64,000 nucleotides of DNA from Clostridioides sp. ES-S-0010-02 (GTDB lineage: Bacteria; Bacillota; Clostridia; Peptostreptococcales; Peptostreptococcaceae), in assembly GCA_020641055.1 (NCBI GenBank), contig CP067345.1, forward strand, positions 1,667,317 through 1,731,316. The letters run 5' to 3'. The notes beneath the pieces are model-generated. The model saw nothing but the letters and a program-made list of their open reading frames with translations, ran no database searches and was not told the DNA's origin. Positions 36,312-43,665 of the stretch are shown here, piece after piece. The position numbers and the translations under genes were made by a program. Each line of letters begins with the position of its first letter. Position 1 is the first letter of the stretch.

Positions 36312-36333
36312 CAAAAAGAAAAATATCTTTTTG
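36312..36333 (-). terminator. Possible riboswitch expression-platform terminator
   Basis: On the minus strand CAAAAAGA pairs with TCTTTTTG around a 6-nt loop and is followed by TTTTT. It begins at the last base of the aptamer P1 helix. The stem is A-U rich and may instead be a weak attenuator. Confidence 0.45.
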
Positions 36334-36416
36334 GCAACTGGCTGACATAACTTATAATATACTTTACAAGTCTTAGTCCCTATAGCTTTGCGTCACTAAA
36401 TTTCTCTAGTTTTGCC
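36333..36416 (-). ncRNA. c-di-GMP-I (GEMM-I) riboswitch
   Basis: On the minus strand GGCAA (36416-36412) pairs with TTGCC (36337-36333) as P1. Inside are the class I hallmarks: CTAGAGAAATTTAG, with a GAAA tetraloop that docks in the receptor, then GTGACGCAAAGCTATAGGG and CAGCCAGTTGCC. It lies 55 nt before a 58-codon ORF. Confidence 0.93.
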
Positions 36417-36441
36417 GATTTAGTTTTATTCTACAACTACA

Positions 36442-36470
36442 ATAATACAACAGAATTAGTTATTATTCAA
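36442..36470 (-). promoter_or_regulatory. Promoter of the c-di-GMP riboswitch transcript
   Basis: On the minus strand TTGAAT (36470-36465), a 17-bp spacer and TATTAT (36447-36442) lie about 25 bp before the aptamer. Confidence 0.7.
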
Positions 36471-36635
36471 CATGATTGTTTGAAAATTGGATAAATTTAT
36501 AAATATGAACGTCATTTTACTTAAAAAAAACATACTAAATATATAGATTTTATGGTAAAAATTACCTGTATCAATTATGATTAGAAGCTTCTATTATTAA
36601 TTTGAACTAGACAGAATTTGAGGGAGTGACAAAAT

Positions 36636-37013
36636 GTGGAAGAAGAAATATTAATAGAACAGTTAGTAAGAGCAGAATTTGTGGTAATGTGCTATCTATG
36701 GGAAAAAGATTCTTTGATATCTAAAAAAGAAATAATAAGAGACATAAAGCAGATATATGGATGGCATAAGAGTACAATAAAAATAATATTAAAAGGATTA
36801 ATTTGTAAGGATTTTTTAGCTAGAGATATTATAAGATTTCAATCGCATTATAAAATAATAATAACTAGTGAAGAGTATGATACTTTCAAGAAAAAAGTAT
36901 TAAAATCTACTAAAAACAGAAAAATTATACGTTCTCTTACGACTACACATAAGTCCATAAGTAAAGAAAAACTATATTATTTAGAAGAGTATTATAGGAA
37001 TTTTGAAGAATGA
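36636..37013 (+). CDS. BlaI/MecI/CopY-like winged-helix repressor
   Basis: This 125-residue protein's N-terminal ~80 residues (AEFVVMCYLWEKDSLISKKE, WHKSTIKIILKGLICKDFL) match the winged helix of penicillinase-type repressors that bind as dimers. The start is a GTG (36636) with GAGGGAG upstream. No beta-lactamase, BlaR sensor or copper exporter is adjacent, so its target is unknown. A C-terminal fragment of a paralogue (EEYFKNLK against EEYYRNFEE) survives at 38569-38622. The region carries toxin-antitoxin and riboswitch elements typical of accessory DNA. Confidence 0.7.
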   Translation: MEEEILIEQLVRAEFVVMCYLWEKDSLISKKEIIRDIKQIYGWHKSTIKIILKGLICKDFLARDIIRFQSHYKIIITSEEYDTFKKKVLKSTKNRKIIRSLTTTHKSISKEKLYYLEEYYRNFEE

Positions 37014-37127
37014 CTTGGAATAAATTGCAAAAATATTTATATAAATTCTCTTGTTTAGAAAACTTTATTGAGATAGAATTTATATATATATAAATCAATA
37101 ATTTAAAAAATGAAAATGATAGATAAT

Positions 37128-37200
37128 TAAATAATAAAAACAATGAAGGTATGAAAGTATAAGTTTTTGTACCTTTATTTTATTTATTATTCTGAACATA
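37128..37200 (+). repeat. Hairpin repeat, copy 1 (degenerate)
   Basis: AATGAAGGTATGAAAG...TACCTTTATTTT...TTATTATTCTGAACAT matches the element at 38642-38710 through stem and loop. It lies about 120 bp after the BlaI-like gene, and the stem has a few mismatches here. It may act as a terminator. Confidence 0.65.
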
Positions 37201-37263
37201 TTTTAAAGATAAAAAATGTAGATAATATATCATTAATTAAAAAATAACAAAGAAATCTAAATT

Positions 37264-37533
37264 ATGAGAGGTATATTTATAGAAAATAATGATATTAAAC
37301 TTACAATATGTATATTTGCTTTTGTAATTGGAATAATAGTGTTATTTTGCTGTATAGCCTTAGGGCAATTTAATATAGATTGTATTATGTGACAAAATGG
37401 TGGAACAATGGATACCAACCAATACAATGTATATTTAGAACAATCTATTTCACAATATAGAAATTTTGGTTCTATATTGGCTTTACTAGGAGGAATAGGA
37501 ATACTGTTTGATAAAAGTGTTAGAAAAGATTAA
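37264..37533 (+). pseudogene. Small membrane protein ORF interrupted by TGA
   Basis: A single 89-codon frame has a first half starting MRGIFIENNDIKL with a membrane helix (TICIFAFVIGIIVLFCCIAL), then a TGA at 37390-37392, then a second half ending LALLGGIGILFDKSVRKD. The second half could be translated alone from ATG 37408 after GGTGGA (41 residues). Either it is a pseudogene or only the downstream part is used. The family is not recognised. Confidence 0.45.
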
Positions 37534-37706
37534 AAGAGTAAAAAATATTCTTAGTGATTATATTTTTGGTGTAATTAATACTAATAGAGATTAGAGTAAA
37601 GATATATAAGAATAAAGAAGCACCTACTTAAATGGTAGGCGCTTTTGCTTTGTTCAAATTTGCTTAGTTAAATATATAATAGGTAAAATATGTAAAAGTT
37701 ATATGT

Positions 37707-37712
37707 TATAAT
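37707..37712 (+). promoter_or_regulatory. -10 element upstream of the type I toxin gene
   Basis: TATAAT lies 92 bp before the toxin ATG. No consensus -35 is visible at the right spacing, so the transcript start is approximate. Confidence 0.45.
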
Positions 37713-37771
37713 CTTTTTAGCAAGAAGATGTAATCTACAATTTATAGAGTGGAGTTCATACAAAAGATTAT

Positions 37772-37794
37772 CCTCCCAAGGTATAGAAGGGAGG
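37772..37794 (+). promoter_or_regulatory. Hairpin masking the toxin ribosome site
   Basis: CCTCCC (37772-37777) pairs perfectly with the Shine-Dalgarno GGGAGG (37789-37794) around an 11-nt loop. Such masking is a common feature of type I toxin mRNAs and would limit translation of the full-length transcript. Confidence 0.7.
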
Positions 37795-37803
37795 TGAATA
37801 TGT

Positions 37804-37974
37804 ATGGATAATTTTTTACAGGGCATACTAGCCAGTTTAATAGTTTACTTAATTAGTAAGTTATTTAAAAAAGTAAAAAGCCACTCTGGCAGGAGTGACT
37901 TTAGTTTTGAACTAAAAATCAAGTTCAAAAAGAATAAACATTTAGTATTTGAACTTCACTCTACGTCTAAATAG
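37804..37974 (+). CDS. Type I toxin, small hydrophobic/basic protein
   Basis: This 56-residue protein has one N-terminal membrane helix (FLQGILASLIVYLISKLF) followed by a Lys-rich tail (KKVKSHSGR, KIKFKKNKH). The layout and the DNFLQ...ILASL start strongly resemble the membrane toxins of C. difficile type I toxin-antitoxin pairs. GGGAGGTG precedes the ATG but is masked in a hairpin. An antisense promoter lies just beyond the 3' end. It is expected to damage or depolarise the membrane when overproduced. Confidence 0.85.
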   Translation: MDNFLQGILASLIVYLISKLFKKVKSHSGRSDFSFELKIKFKKNKHLVFELHSTSK

Positions 37975-37989
37975 ATTGTAGTTCTTCTT
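37804..37989 (-). ncRNA. Predicted antisense antitoxin RNA
   Basis: A strong promoter on the minus strand just downstream of the toxin gene would start a transcript near 37989 that runs antisense through the toxin 3' half. The extent toward the toxin 5' end is not defined by the sequence; the left boundary given is a maximum. Convergent antisense antitoxins are the rule for this toxin family. Confidence 0.65.
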
Positions 37990-37995
37990 GCTTTT

Positions 37996-38025
37996 ATTAT
38001 ACCACAAATTGGTACACATATTCAA
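37996..38025 (-). promoter_or_regulatory. Promoter of the antitoxin RNA
   Basis: On the minus strand TTGAAT (38025-38020), an 18-bp spacer and consensus TATAAT (38001-37996). Confidence 0.75.
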
Positions 38026-38161
38026 AAATAATATTATTATGATATAATAAAAATATAGAAGTTTTGTAGTGTGCGATTTTTCTACTAAAGTATAGTTTAA
38101 CAGTTGGAATATAAGGTGTTGAGAGACTTTAATAAGTGTTATCAATTGCACTATTAGCCAC

Positions 38162-38338
38162 TCACTGCAAATTTAAGAGAGTTGTATATGTGTAAGTATT
38201 GGAAATGCTCAATTTGTTTTGGGGTTTTTCTAAAGACAAAGCTTTTGCATTAGAATTGTTTGCATACTTTCCATCAATTCTATCATGATTATCTACTGCT
38301 ACTATAGGTTTATGTGACAAATACTCAGCTACTCTCAT
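38162..38338 (-). pseudogene. N-terminal fragment, possibly DUF6530 family
   Basis: A 58-codon ORF begins MRVAEYLSHKPIVAVDNHD and contains DGKYANNSNAKALSLEK, which I recall from the start of DUF6530-type proteins. It then runs into unrelated low-complexity residues (NTYTYTTLLNLQ) and a stop. The family is usually longer, so this looks like a truncated, shifted remnant. The assignment is from memory. Confidence 0.4.
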
Positions 38339-38568
38339 TTTATCAATATCCTTTTATTTAAAAATTTTATTAAATTCATTCTAATAAACAACATAATAAA
38401 TGCCAATAAAATAAATAAATTTATTAGTAACATATTTAGTAATTATATTGAAATAACTAGATTATATAAAAAATACAACTAAGGTATATGCAATTCATAT
38501 AGGTTATATGGTAAAAATTAGATGGATATATTCAGCTAAATTCTCTTATTTGAAAAACTTTAGTGATA

Positions 38569-38622
38569 GTGGATGAAGATAAATTAATTGAACTCGAAGA
38601 ATATTTTAAGAATTTGAAATAA
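38569..38622 (+). pseudogene. C-terminal remnant of a BlaI-like repressor gene
   Basis: Eighteen codons (VDEDKLIELEEYFKNLK, stop) match the end of the intact repressor at 36636-37013 (EKLYYLEEYYRNFEE). The downstream hairpin is also duplicated in the same relative place, so this is the tail of a decayed second copy. Confidence 0.55.
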
Positions 38623-38641
38623 AAAAATGACAAATAGATAC

Positions 38642-38710
38642 ATAATAAACAAAATGAAGGTATGAAATTATAACTTTTTCTACCTTCATTTTGTTTATTA
38701 TTCTGAACAT
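38642..38710 (+). repeat. Hairpin repeat, copy 2: 21-bp perfect inverted repeat
   Basis: Positions 38642-38662 are exactly complementary to 38681-38701 with an 18-nt loop. The T-rich 3' arm can act as a terminator. Stem, loop and the following TTATTATTCTGAACAT are shared with 37128-37200. Confidence 0.8.
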
Positions 38711-38852
38711 GTTAAAAAAATGAAATAAGTTTATCTTCTGTTTATATAAATTTTAATAGGATATGTATAGTATATAGTAGATAGGATGTATAAAAATTGA
38801 ATTTAAATAAGTAGCTATTATTGCAGTGAAATAAATGCTTCTAAGTATATTC

Positions 38853-38912
38853 AGGAGGAAGAATGGTGGAAGAAAATTAGTAAAATATGATTCTTCCACC
38901 ATTTTTCCTCCT
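38853..38912 (+). repeat. 22-bp near-perfect hairpin of unknown role
   Basis: AGGAGGAAGAATGGTGGAAG... (38853-38874) pairs with 38891-38912, one G-U pair, 16-nt loop. The 5' arm contains a ribosome-site-like AGGAGG, an ATG and a TAG five codons later. No T-run follows, so it is not a standard terminator. Confidence 0.7.
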
Positions 38913-39043
38913 AGAAAATAAAAACTACTCAATAAGAATTAATATACATTAATTCAGCTGAATCCAATCAAAATACTTAAATGAAAGTAATCTGAAAACA
39001 ACATAATTCAAATTAATTAATTCAAATAAACCTCAATTTATCT

Positions 39044-39093
39044 TAAATCTTAAGAAATATTTAAGATTTAGGATAATATTTTCTTAAGATTTA
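39044..39093 (+). promoter_or_regulatory. Three TTAAGATTTA motifs, candidate response-regulator sites
   Basis: TTAAGATTTA occurs at 39061-39070 and 39084-39093 (23 bp apart) and inverted at 39044-39053. They lie about 140-190 bp upstream of the response regulator start, fitting an autoregulatory OmpR-type operator. Binding is inferred. Confidence 0.45.
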
Positions 39094-39233
39094 TACTCTA
39101 TTATATAGATATAAAGAAAAATTATAAAAATGTAAGATAATACAATATAACAATTTAGTCATTATTGAGAAAGGGAGTGAAAGATATTGTATAATAAATA
39201 TAAGGATTATTATACAATAGAGGAAGTGAAAAT

Positions 39234-39926
39234 ATGTACAATATATTAGTAGTAGATGATGATAAAGAGATTGTTGATTCAATAGAGATATATCTTAAAT
39301 CAGAAGGATTTAAAATACATAAAGCATATGATGGAATGAAAGCATTAGAAGTAATAACAAAAAATGATATCCATCTAATCTTAATGGACATAATGATGCC
39401 TAAATTAGATGGAATCAAAGCAACTGTAAAAATACGTGAAGAAAGAAATATACCAATAATTTTAATCTCAGCAAAAAGTGAAGATACAGATAAAATAATG
39501 GGATTAAACATTGGAGCTGACGATTATATAACAAAACCATTTAATCTATTAGAACTTGTAGCTAGAGTAAAATCAAACTTAAGGCGATATGTAACCTTAG
39601 GTAACTATGAAGATACATGTAAAGAAATTTTAAAAAGTGGGGCTCTAGAGCTAAATACATTGACAAAAGAAGTTAAGATTGATGGCGAAAATATAAAAAT
39701 GACACCAATTGAATATAAAATAATTGAACTTCTTTTAGAAAATAAAGGACGAGTCTTCTCGATAGATGAGATATACGAAAAAGTATGGAATGAAGAAAGT
39801 TTTAATTCAGAAAATACAGTAGCAGTACACATTAGACGAATAAGAGAAAAGATTGAAATAAATCCAAAAGAACCAAGATTTTTAAAGGTGGTGTGGGGAG
39901 TTGGTTATAAGATTGAAAAATTTTAG
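39234..39926 (+). CDS. OmpR/PhoB-family response regulator (two-component system B)
   Basis: This 230-residue regulator has NILVVDDDKEIVDSIEIYL, the phosphoacceptor region ILMDIMMPKLDG, switch lysine in DDYITKPFN and a winged helix ending FLKVVWGVGYKIEKF. It is closely similar to the regulator at 28.8-29.5 kb. GAGGAAGTG precedes the ATG. A small membrane ORF and the kinase gene follow in the same orientation. Candidate binding sites lie upstream. Confidence 0.93.
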   Translation: MYNILVVDDDKEIVDSIEIYLKSEGFKIHKAYDGMKALEVITKNDIHLILMDIMMPKLDGIKATVKIREERNIPIILISAKSEDTDKIMGLNIGADDYITKPFNLLELVARVKSNLRRYVTLGNYEDTCKEILKSGALELNTLTKEVKIDGENIKMTPIEYKIIELLLENKGRVFSIDEIYEKVWNEESFNSENTVAVHIRRIREKIEINPKEPRFLKVVWGVGYKIEKF

Positions 39927-39936
39927 CGGAAAACTT

Positions 39937-40107
39937 ATGAAAGAAAAGAGTTTAATATTTAATTGCATTTTGATTTTAGTCGTTTTTACTTTTACACAAA
40001 TATTAGGAATTCTTATATGTTTTAACTTCTTCTCAAGTAGCTTAGTGTACTCTATGGGAATTATGCTTGTATTGAATTTTATTTTATATAAGATATTGAC
40101 GATGTAG
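39937..40107 (+). CDS. Small membrane protein between regulator and kinase
   Basis: From the ATG at 39937 this is 56 residues with two hydrophobic segments (LIFNCILILVVFTFTQILGI and MGIMLVLNFILYKIL). A TTG at 39901, overlapping the end of the regulator gene, would give 68 residues and mirrors the kinase start in the paralogous system A. It may be an accessory membrane protein or the relic of a kinase 5' end. Ribosome sites are weak for both starts. Confidence 0.5.
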   Translation: MKEKSLIFNCILILVVFTFTQILGILICFNFFSSSLVYSMGIMLVLNFILYKILTM

Positions 40108-40121
40108 ATGAGGTGAACAAC

Positions 40122-42191
40122 TTGGAAAAATATAGAGCATTAAAGTTAGTAGCATTAATAATAGTATCTATTTCGTTTCCATTAGCTATACTATTTGCAT
40201 CAATAGGACTTGCTGAACCTAAACACAATATACAAAAAACTTCTACAAATAGTGGAATTTTTCGAATATCTGATGATTTTTATGACAGCAATATATTTGA
40301 TGAAAGTACAATTCAAGATTTATTATATAATTTGAAACTATCTGTAAGTAGTGGATACACCAAAGAAGAAAAACTTAAATTAAATTATGAGGATTCAAAA
40401 TCAGAAGGAAACGGAAAAAATGTTGCTTTAAATAATGATTATGATAACTTTGTAAATGATAAACTATCATCTATAGAATACTTAGACTCTTTAAAAAATG
40501 TAAAAATGTATATTAGAAATACATATACAGGAGAGTATTATACGAACACAATATATAATGATTTAGATGAATTTAAGCAAAACATAAAGGGTTATTGTGA
40601 TGTAGAAATAATAGAAGGAGTAGAAAAAAGTTCCTATACTAAAAAACTAAATGGAAAAAAATCTGAATTAAATAATATCGATTTAAAACTAAATGGTATG
40701 GATAAAGCTTTTGAAGTCTATGTATCTTTTCCTAAAGAGTTAAGTATTGAAGATGGAATTGTATACAATAACTTTGAAACGTTTAAGCAAGCTACAGAAA
40801 AAGTGCAATTATTTTTTGTAGCTAGTTTAATTTTAGCTATTATATGTTTATTGTCCATTATATTATGTAAACGAATTAAATACAAGGCATTAAAGAAAGA
40901 CAATGTATTTTTATTAATATACAATAAAATACCTATGGAATTTAATGCAGTAATAATAGTTACCTCAATAATACTTCTATTTCTGTATGTTATTGATACA
41001 TCCTATGATATTTATATTATATTACTAATTTCTATAGCATCATTACTAATTTCAAATAATATATTTTTTATAACTGTTCAGTTAAGTCATTTAGAAAATA
41101 AAATATGTATATTTAAGTCAAGTATTATAGTAAGGGTGATTTTATGGTTAATAAAAACTGTAAGGGAGGTCATTAACGCTATAAAAAAAGTATCTTTAGC
41201 AAGAAAAGTTATTGGTATAGTAATAATATCTTTGGTTTTAACAATTGTAATTAGTGTTCAAAGTGTGAGCCTAGGATTGTTATTTTCTATATGTATATTT
41301 TTGGGTTTTGCACTTTATATAACCAAAAGGCTTTCTTATTTGAGTTATGTTATAGAAGGTACCGAAAAAATAAAAGATGGTGAATTAGACTATAAGATAA
41401 AAATTAGTGGAAATGATAATTTTACATCTTTAGCAGAAAATATAAATAATATTGGAGAAGGTCTGGATAAAGCAATAGAAGAACAGGTAAAAAGTGAAAG
41501 GATGAAATCTGACCTTATAACTAATGTATCTCATGATTTAAAAACTCCACTTACTTCTATAATAAATTATGTAGATTTAATTAAAAAAGAAGATTCTATA
41601 CAACCAGAATATATAAACGATTATATAAATGTACTAGAATCAAAGTCAAAGAGGTTAAAATTATTGATAGAGGATTTATTTGAAGCAAGTAGAGTAAGTA
41701 GTGGAAATATAGAGTTACAAATTAGTAAAATTGATTTGGTGCAACTCTTAAGGCAAAGTATAGGTGAACTAGAAGAAAAGTTATCTACAAATAATTTAAG
41801 TATAAGACTAAATGTTCCAAATGAAAAAGTGTATATATGGGCAGATGGAAGAAGAATGTATAGAGTTTTTGAAAATCTATTATCAAATATAGCTAAGTAT
41901 TCTTTAGAAAGTACTAGAGTTTATATAGATGTTTATGAAAATGGTGAAAATGTAAAGGTGGTTATGAAAAACATATCTTCATATGAGTTAAATTTTGACC
42001 CAAGTGAAATTATGGAAAGATTTAAAAGAGCTGACGAATCAAGAAATACTGAAGGTAGTGGGTTAGGACTTGCTATTGCAAGAGATTTAGTAAACTTACA
42101 AGGTGGAAAATTCTATATAGAGATAGATGGAGATTTGTTTAAAGCAAATTTAGAATTTCAAAAATATGAAGAAGAAATAAAGATAGATTAA
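40122..42191 (+). CDS. Sensor histidine kinase (two-component system B)
   Basis: This 689-residue membrane kinase has one N-terminal helix, a large extracellular domain (about 30-225, Lys/Asn/Asp-rich), several further membrane helices (about 228-390), a HAMP-like segment, NVSHDLKTPLTS as phosphoacceptor box, and ATP-binding motifs NLLSNIAKYS and GSGLGLAIA. I start at TTG 40122 because GAGGTG lies 6 nt before it; the GTG at 40113 is inside that ribosome site. The cytoplasmic half is a clear paralogue of the system A kinase. The sensor domain is different and much larger. Confidence 0.88.
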   Translation: MEKYRALKLVALIIVSISFPLAILFASIGLAEPKHNIQKTSTNSGIFRISDDFYDSNIFDESTIQDLLYNLKLSVSSGYTKEEKLKLNYEDSKSEGNGKNVALNNDYDNFVNDKLSSIEYLDSLKNVKMYIRNTYTGEYYTNTIYNDLDEFKQNIKGYCDVEIIEGVEKSSYTKKLNGKKSELNNIDLKLNGMDKAFEVYVSFPKELSIEDGIVYNNFETFKQATEKVQLFFVASLILAIICLLSIILCKRIKYKALKKDNVFLLIYNKIPMEFNAVIIVTSIILLFLYVIDTSYDIYIILLISIASLLISNNIFFITVQLSHLENKICIFKSSIIVRVILWLIKTVREVINAIKKVSLARKVIGIVIISLVLTIVISVQSVSLGLLFSICIFLGFALYITKRLSYLSYVIEGTEKIKDGELDYKIKISGNDNFTSLAENINNIGEGLDKAIEEQVKSERMKSDLITNVSHDLKTPLTSIINYVDLIKKEDSIQPEYINDYINVLESKSKRLKLLIEDLFEASRVSSGNIELQISKIDLVQLLRQSIGELEEKLSTNNLSIRLNVPNEKVYIWADGRRMYRVFENLLSNIAKYSLESTRVYIDVYENGENVKVVMKNISSYELNFDPSEIMERFKRADESRNTEGSGLGLAIARDLVNLQGGKFYIEIDGDLFKANLEFQKYEEEIKID

Positions 42192-42368
42192 AATAAAATT
42201 TCAAGATATAATATAATTTTTACAGAAAAATTAAGATATTGAAAGGTTTCTTACAAAACAATTATATAGGTACTTTTAAAGAAAGGAATACTTTTAATTA
42301 ATTTTATGAGAATATAGATAGATTTGTGTAAATATATTTTTCTTATTCAATATTACTGGAAATTTTGA

Positions 42369-42437
42369 TATGCTCCCTTTATAAGTATACAGTTGAAATA
42401 ATAACAACTGATGCTATGAAGGGAGTATATTTTTATG
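42369..42437 (+). terminator. Terminator after two-component system B
   Basis: GCTCCCTT pairs with AAGGGAGT, with an inner CAGTTG (42390-42395) / CAACTG (42405-42410) helix, followed by ATATTTTTATG. Confidence 0.65.
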
Positions 42438-42476
42438 TCATGAAAATCTAAAATAGATTTTGAAATAAAAATTAAA

Positions 42477-42563
42477 TCAGTTGAAATGTATTGTTTCGCC
42501 CCACTCTTGTTGTTCAAAAACGATAGTAACTGGAAGATTATAAGATAATTTAGATATTTCTTT
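42477..42563 (-). pseudogene. Short C-terminal protein remnant
   Basis: The minus strand encodes EISKLSYNLPVTIVFEQQEW followed by GETIHFN and a stop, with a stop codon directly upstream in frame. The composition is protein-like but the frame is only 28 codons. It looks like the tail of a lost gene of unknown family. Confidence 0.3.
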
Positions 42564-42601
42564 TAAAATAAATTCTCAATCTCCTTTATTCAAAATATTT
42601 T

Positions 42602-42622
42602 ACATACATACTGTACGTATGT
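42602..42622 (+). promoter_or_regulatory. Palindromic operator for the TetR-family repressor
   Basis: A 21-bp imperfect palindrome (ACATACATAC ... ACGTATGT) lies about 40 bp before the first gene of the cassette that encodes the TetR protein. Size and placement fit an autoregulatory TetR operator. Confidence 0.6.
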
Positions 42623-42659
42623 TATATTGATGATACCAAATATAAAGGAGATTATTTTT

Positions 42660-43088
42660 ATGAAAAATAGTTTTTATCCTGTACTAATGTGCAATGATAT
42701 AAGAAAAGAAGCAGATTTTTTTATAGAATTATTTGATTTCAAGGAAACCTTTAATAATGATTGGTATATTAGCTTAAAAGACAATGATGAATTTGAGTTG
42801 GCATTGATTGATAGTTCACATGATTCAATACCTAAACTTTATAGAAAACAGTGTGAAGGCCTTATTCTTAATATTGAAGTTAATGACGTAAACACTGTAT
42901 ATTCAGAAGTAATTAGTAGAAAAAAATCATCACTTTTATTAGATATAAAAAATGAAGAATTTGGACAAAGACATTTTATTATTGAAACTCCAAGTAAAAT
43001 TTTGGTTGATATTATTCAAATAATTCCGCCATCAAATGAGTATCTTAAAAATTATAAGAAATCGGGTAAAGAAAATGAACAAAAATAA
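42660..43088 (+). CDS. VOC-superfamily (glyoxalase/bleomycin-resistance-like) protein
   Basis: This 142-residue protein has the paired beta-alpha-beta-beta-beta pattern of the vicinal oxygen chelate fold (SFYPVLMCNDIRKEADFFIE, then GLILNIEVNDVNTVYSEVIS). Start at the ATG 42660 after AAAGGAG; an upstream in-frame ATG at 42627 lacks a ribosome site and overlaps the operator region. The ligand is unknown. It is encoded with a TetR regulator and a DNA alkylation repair-like protein, suggesting a role in electrophile or drug defence. Confidence 0.8.
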   Translation: MKNSFYPVLMCNDIRKEADFFIELFDFKETFNNDWYISLKDNDEFELALIDSSHDSIPKLYRKQCEGLILNIEVNDVNTVYSEVISRKKSSLLLDIKNEEFGQRHFIIETPSKILVDIIQIIPPSNEYLKNYKKSGKENEQK

Positions 43089-43665
43089 AAAAGAATTAGC
43101 ATCTATAAATACTACAAAAAATTTGATTGCTATTGCACGTAATCATTTTTCTACTTATGGCTATGAGAAGACATCATTAGAAGCTATCGCAGAAGAAGCT
43201 AATATGACTAGAGGTGCAGTATATCACCATTTTAAAAATAAAAAAAATCTATTTAAAGCAGTTTTAAATCTTGTTCAGTATGAAGTTGGATTAAATGTAG
43301 AAAAAGAAGCTATGAAATCCGAAGATATATGGGAACAGTTAATTTTAGGTTGTGTTGGATTTGTACAATCAGCTACTTTAGAATCTAACAAAAGAATATT
43401 ATTAATCGAAGCACCCAATATTATAGAATGGACAGAGTGGAAAAAAATGGATAATGAGAATTCTGTTTTACTTTTGGAAGAACAACTCTTAGTTGCACAA
43501 AAAAATGGGAAATTAATAGAGTTTGATATTCATATGATTTCACATATGATTTCTGGTGCATTAAATGATTTATCTATTTTTCTTGCAGAAAGCAATATTT
43601 TAGATAAAAATCAAGTTTATAAAGCGATTTCTCATTTATTGACAGGGTTTAGAAAAGATGGCTAA
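43075..43665 (+). CDS. TetR/AcrR-family transcriptional repressor
   Basis: This 196-residue protein has an N-terminal helix-turn-helix (TSLEAIAEEANMTRGAVYHHFKN is the recognition region, about 30-55) and a helical ligand-binding domain. The start at ATG 43075 overlaps the end of the VOC gene by 14 bp, and its stop overlaps the next start (ATGGCTAA), so the three genes are translationally coupled. It probably represses its own operon through the palindrome at 42602-42622 and releases on binding an unknown ligand. Confidence 0.9.
   Translation: MNKNKKELASINTTKNLIAIARNHFSTYGYEKTSLEAIAEEANMTRGAVYHHFKNKKNLFKAVLNLVQYEVGLNVEKEAMKSEDIWEQLILGCVGFVQSATLESNKRILLIEAPNIIEWTEWKKMDNENSVLLLEEQLLVAQKNGKLIEFDIHMISHMISGALNDLSIFLAESNILDKNQVYKAISHLLTGFRKDG

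Noticed and set aside
35500-39230. Possible CRISPR array near the type I toxin gene
   Set aside because: C. difficile type I toxins often adjoin CRISPR arrays, but no direct repeat of about 29 bp with regular spacing is present here; only hairpins and a two-copy repeat.
36001-39230. Insertion sequence or intact prophage
   Set aside because: No transposase, integrase, portal or terminase-like ORF was seen, only remnants.
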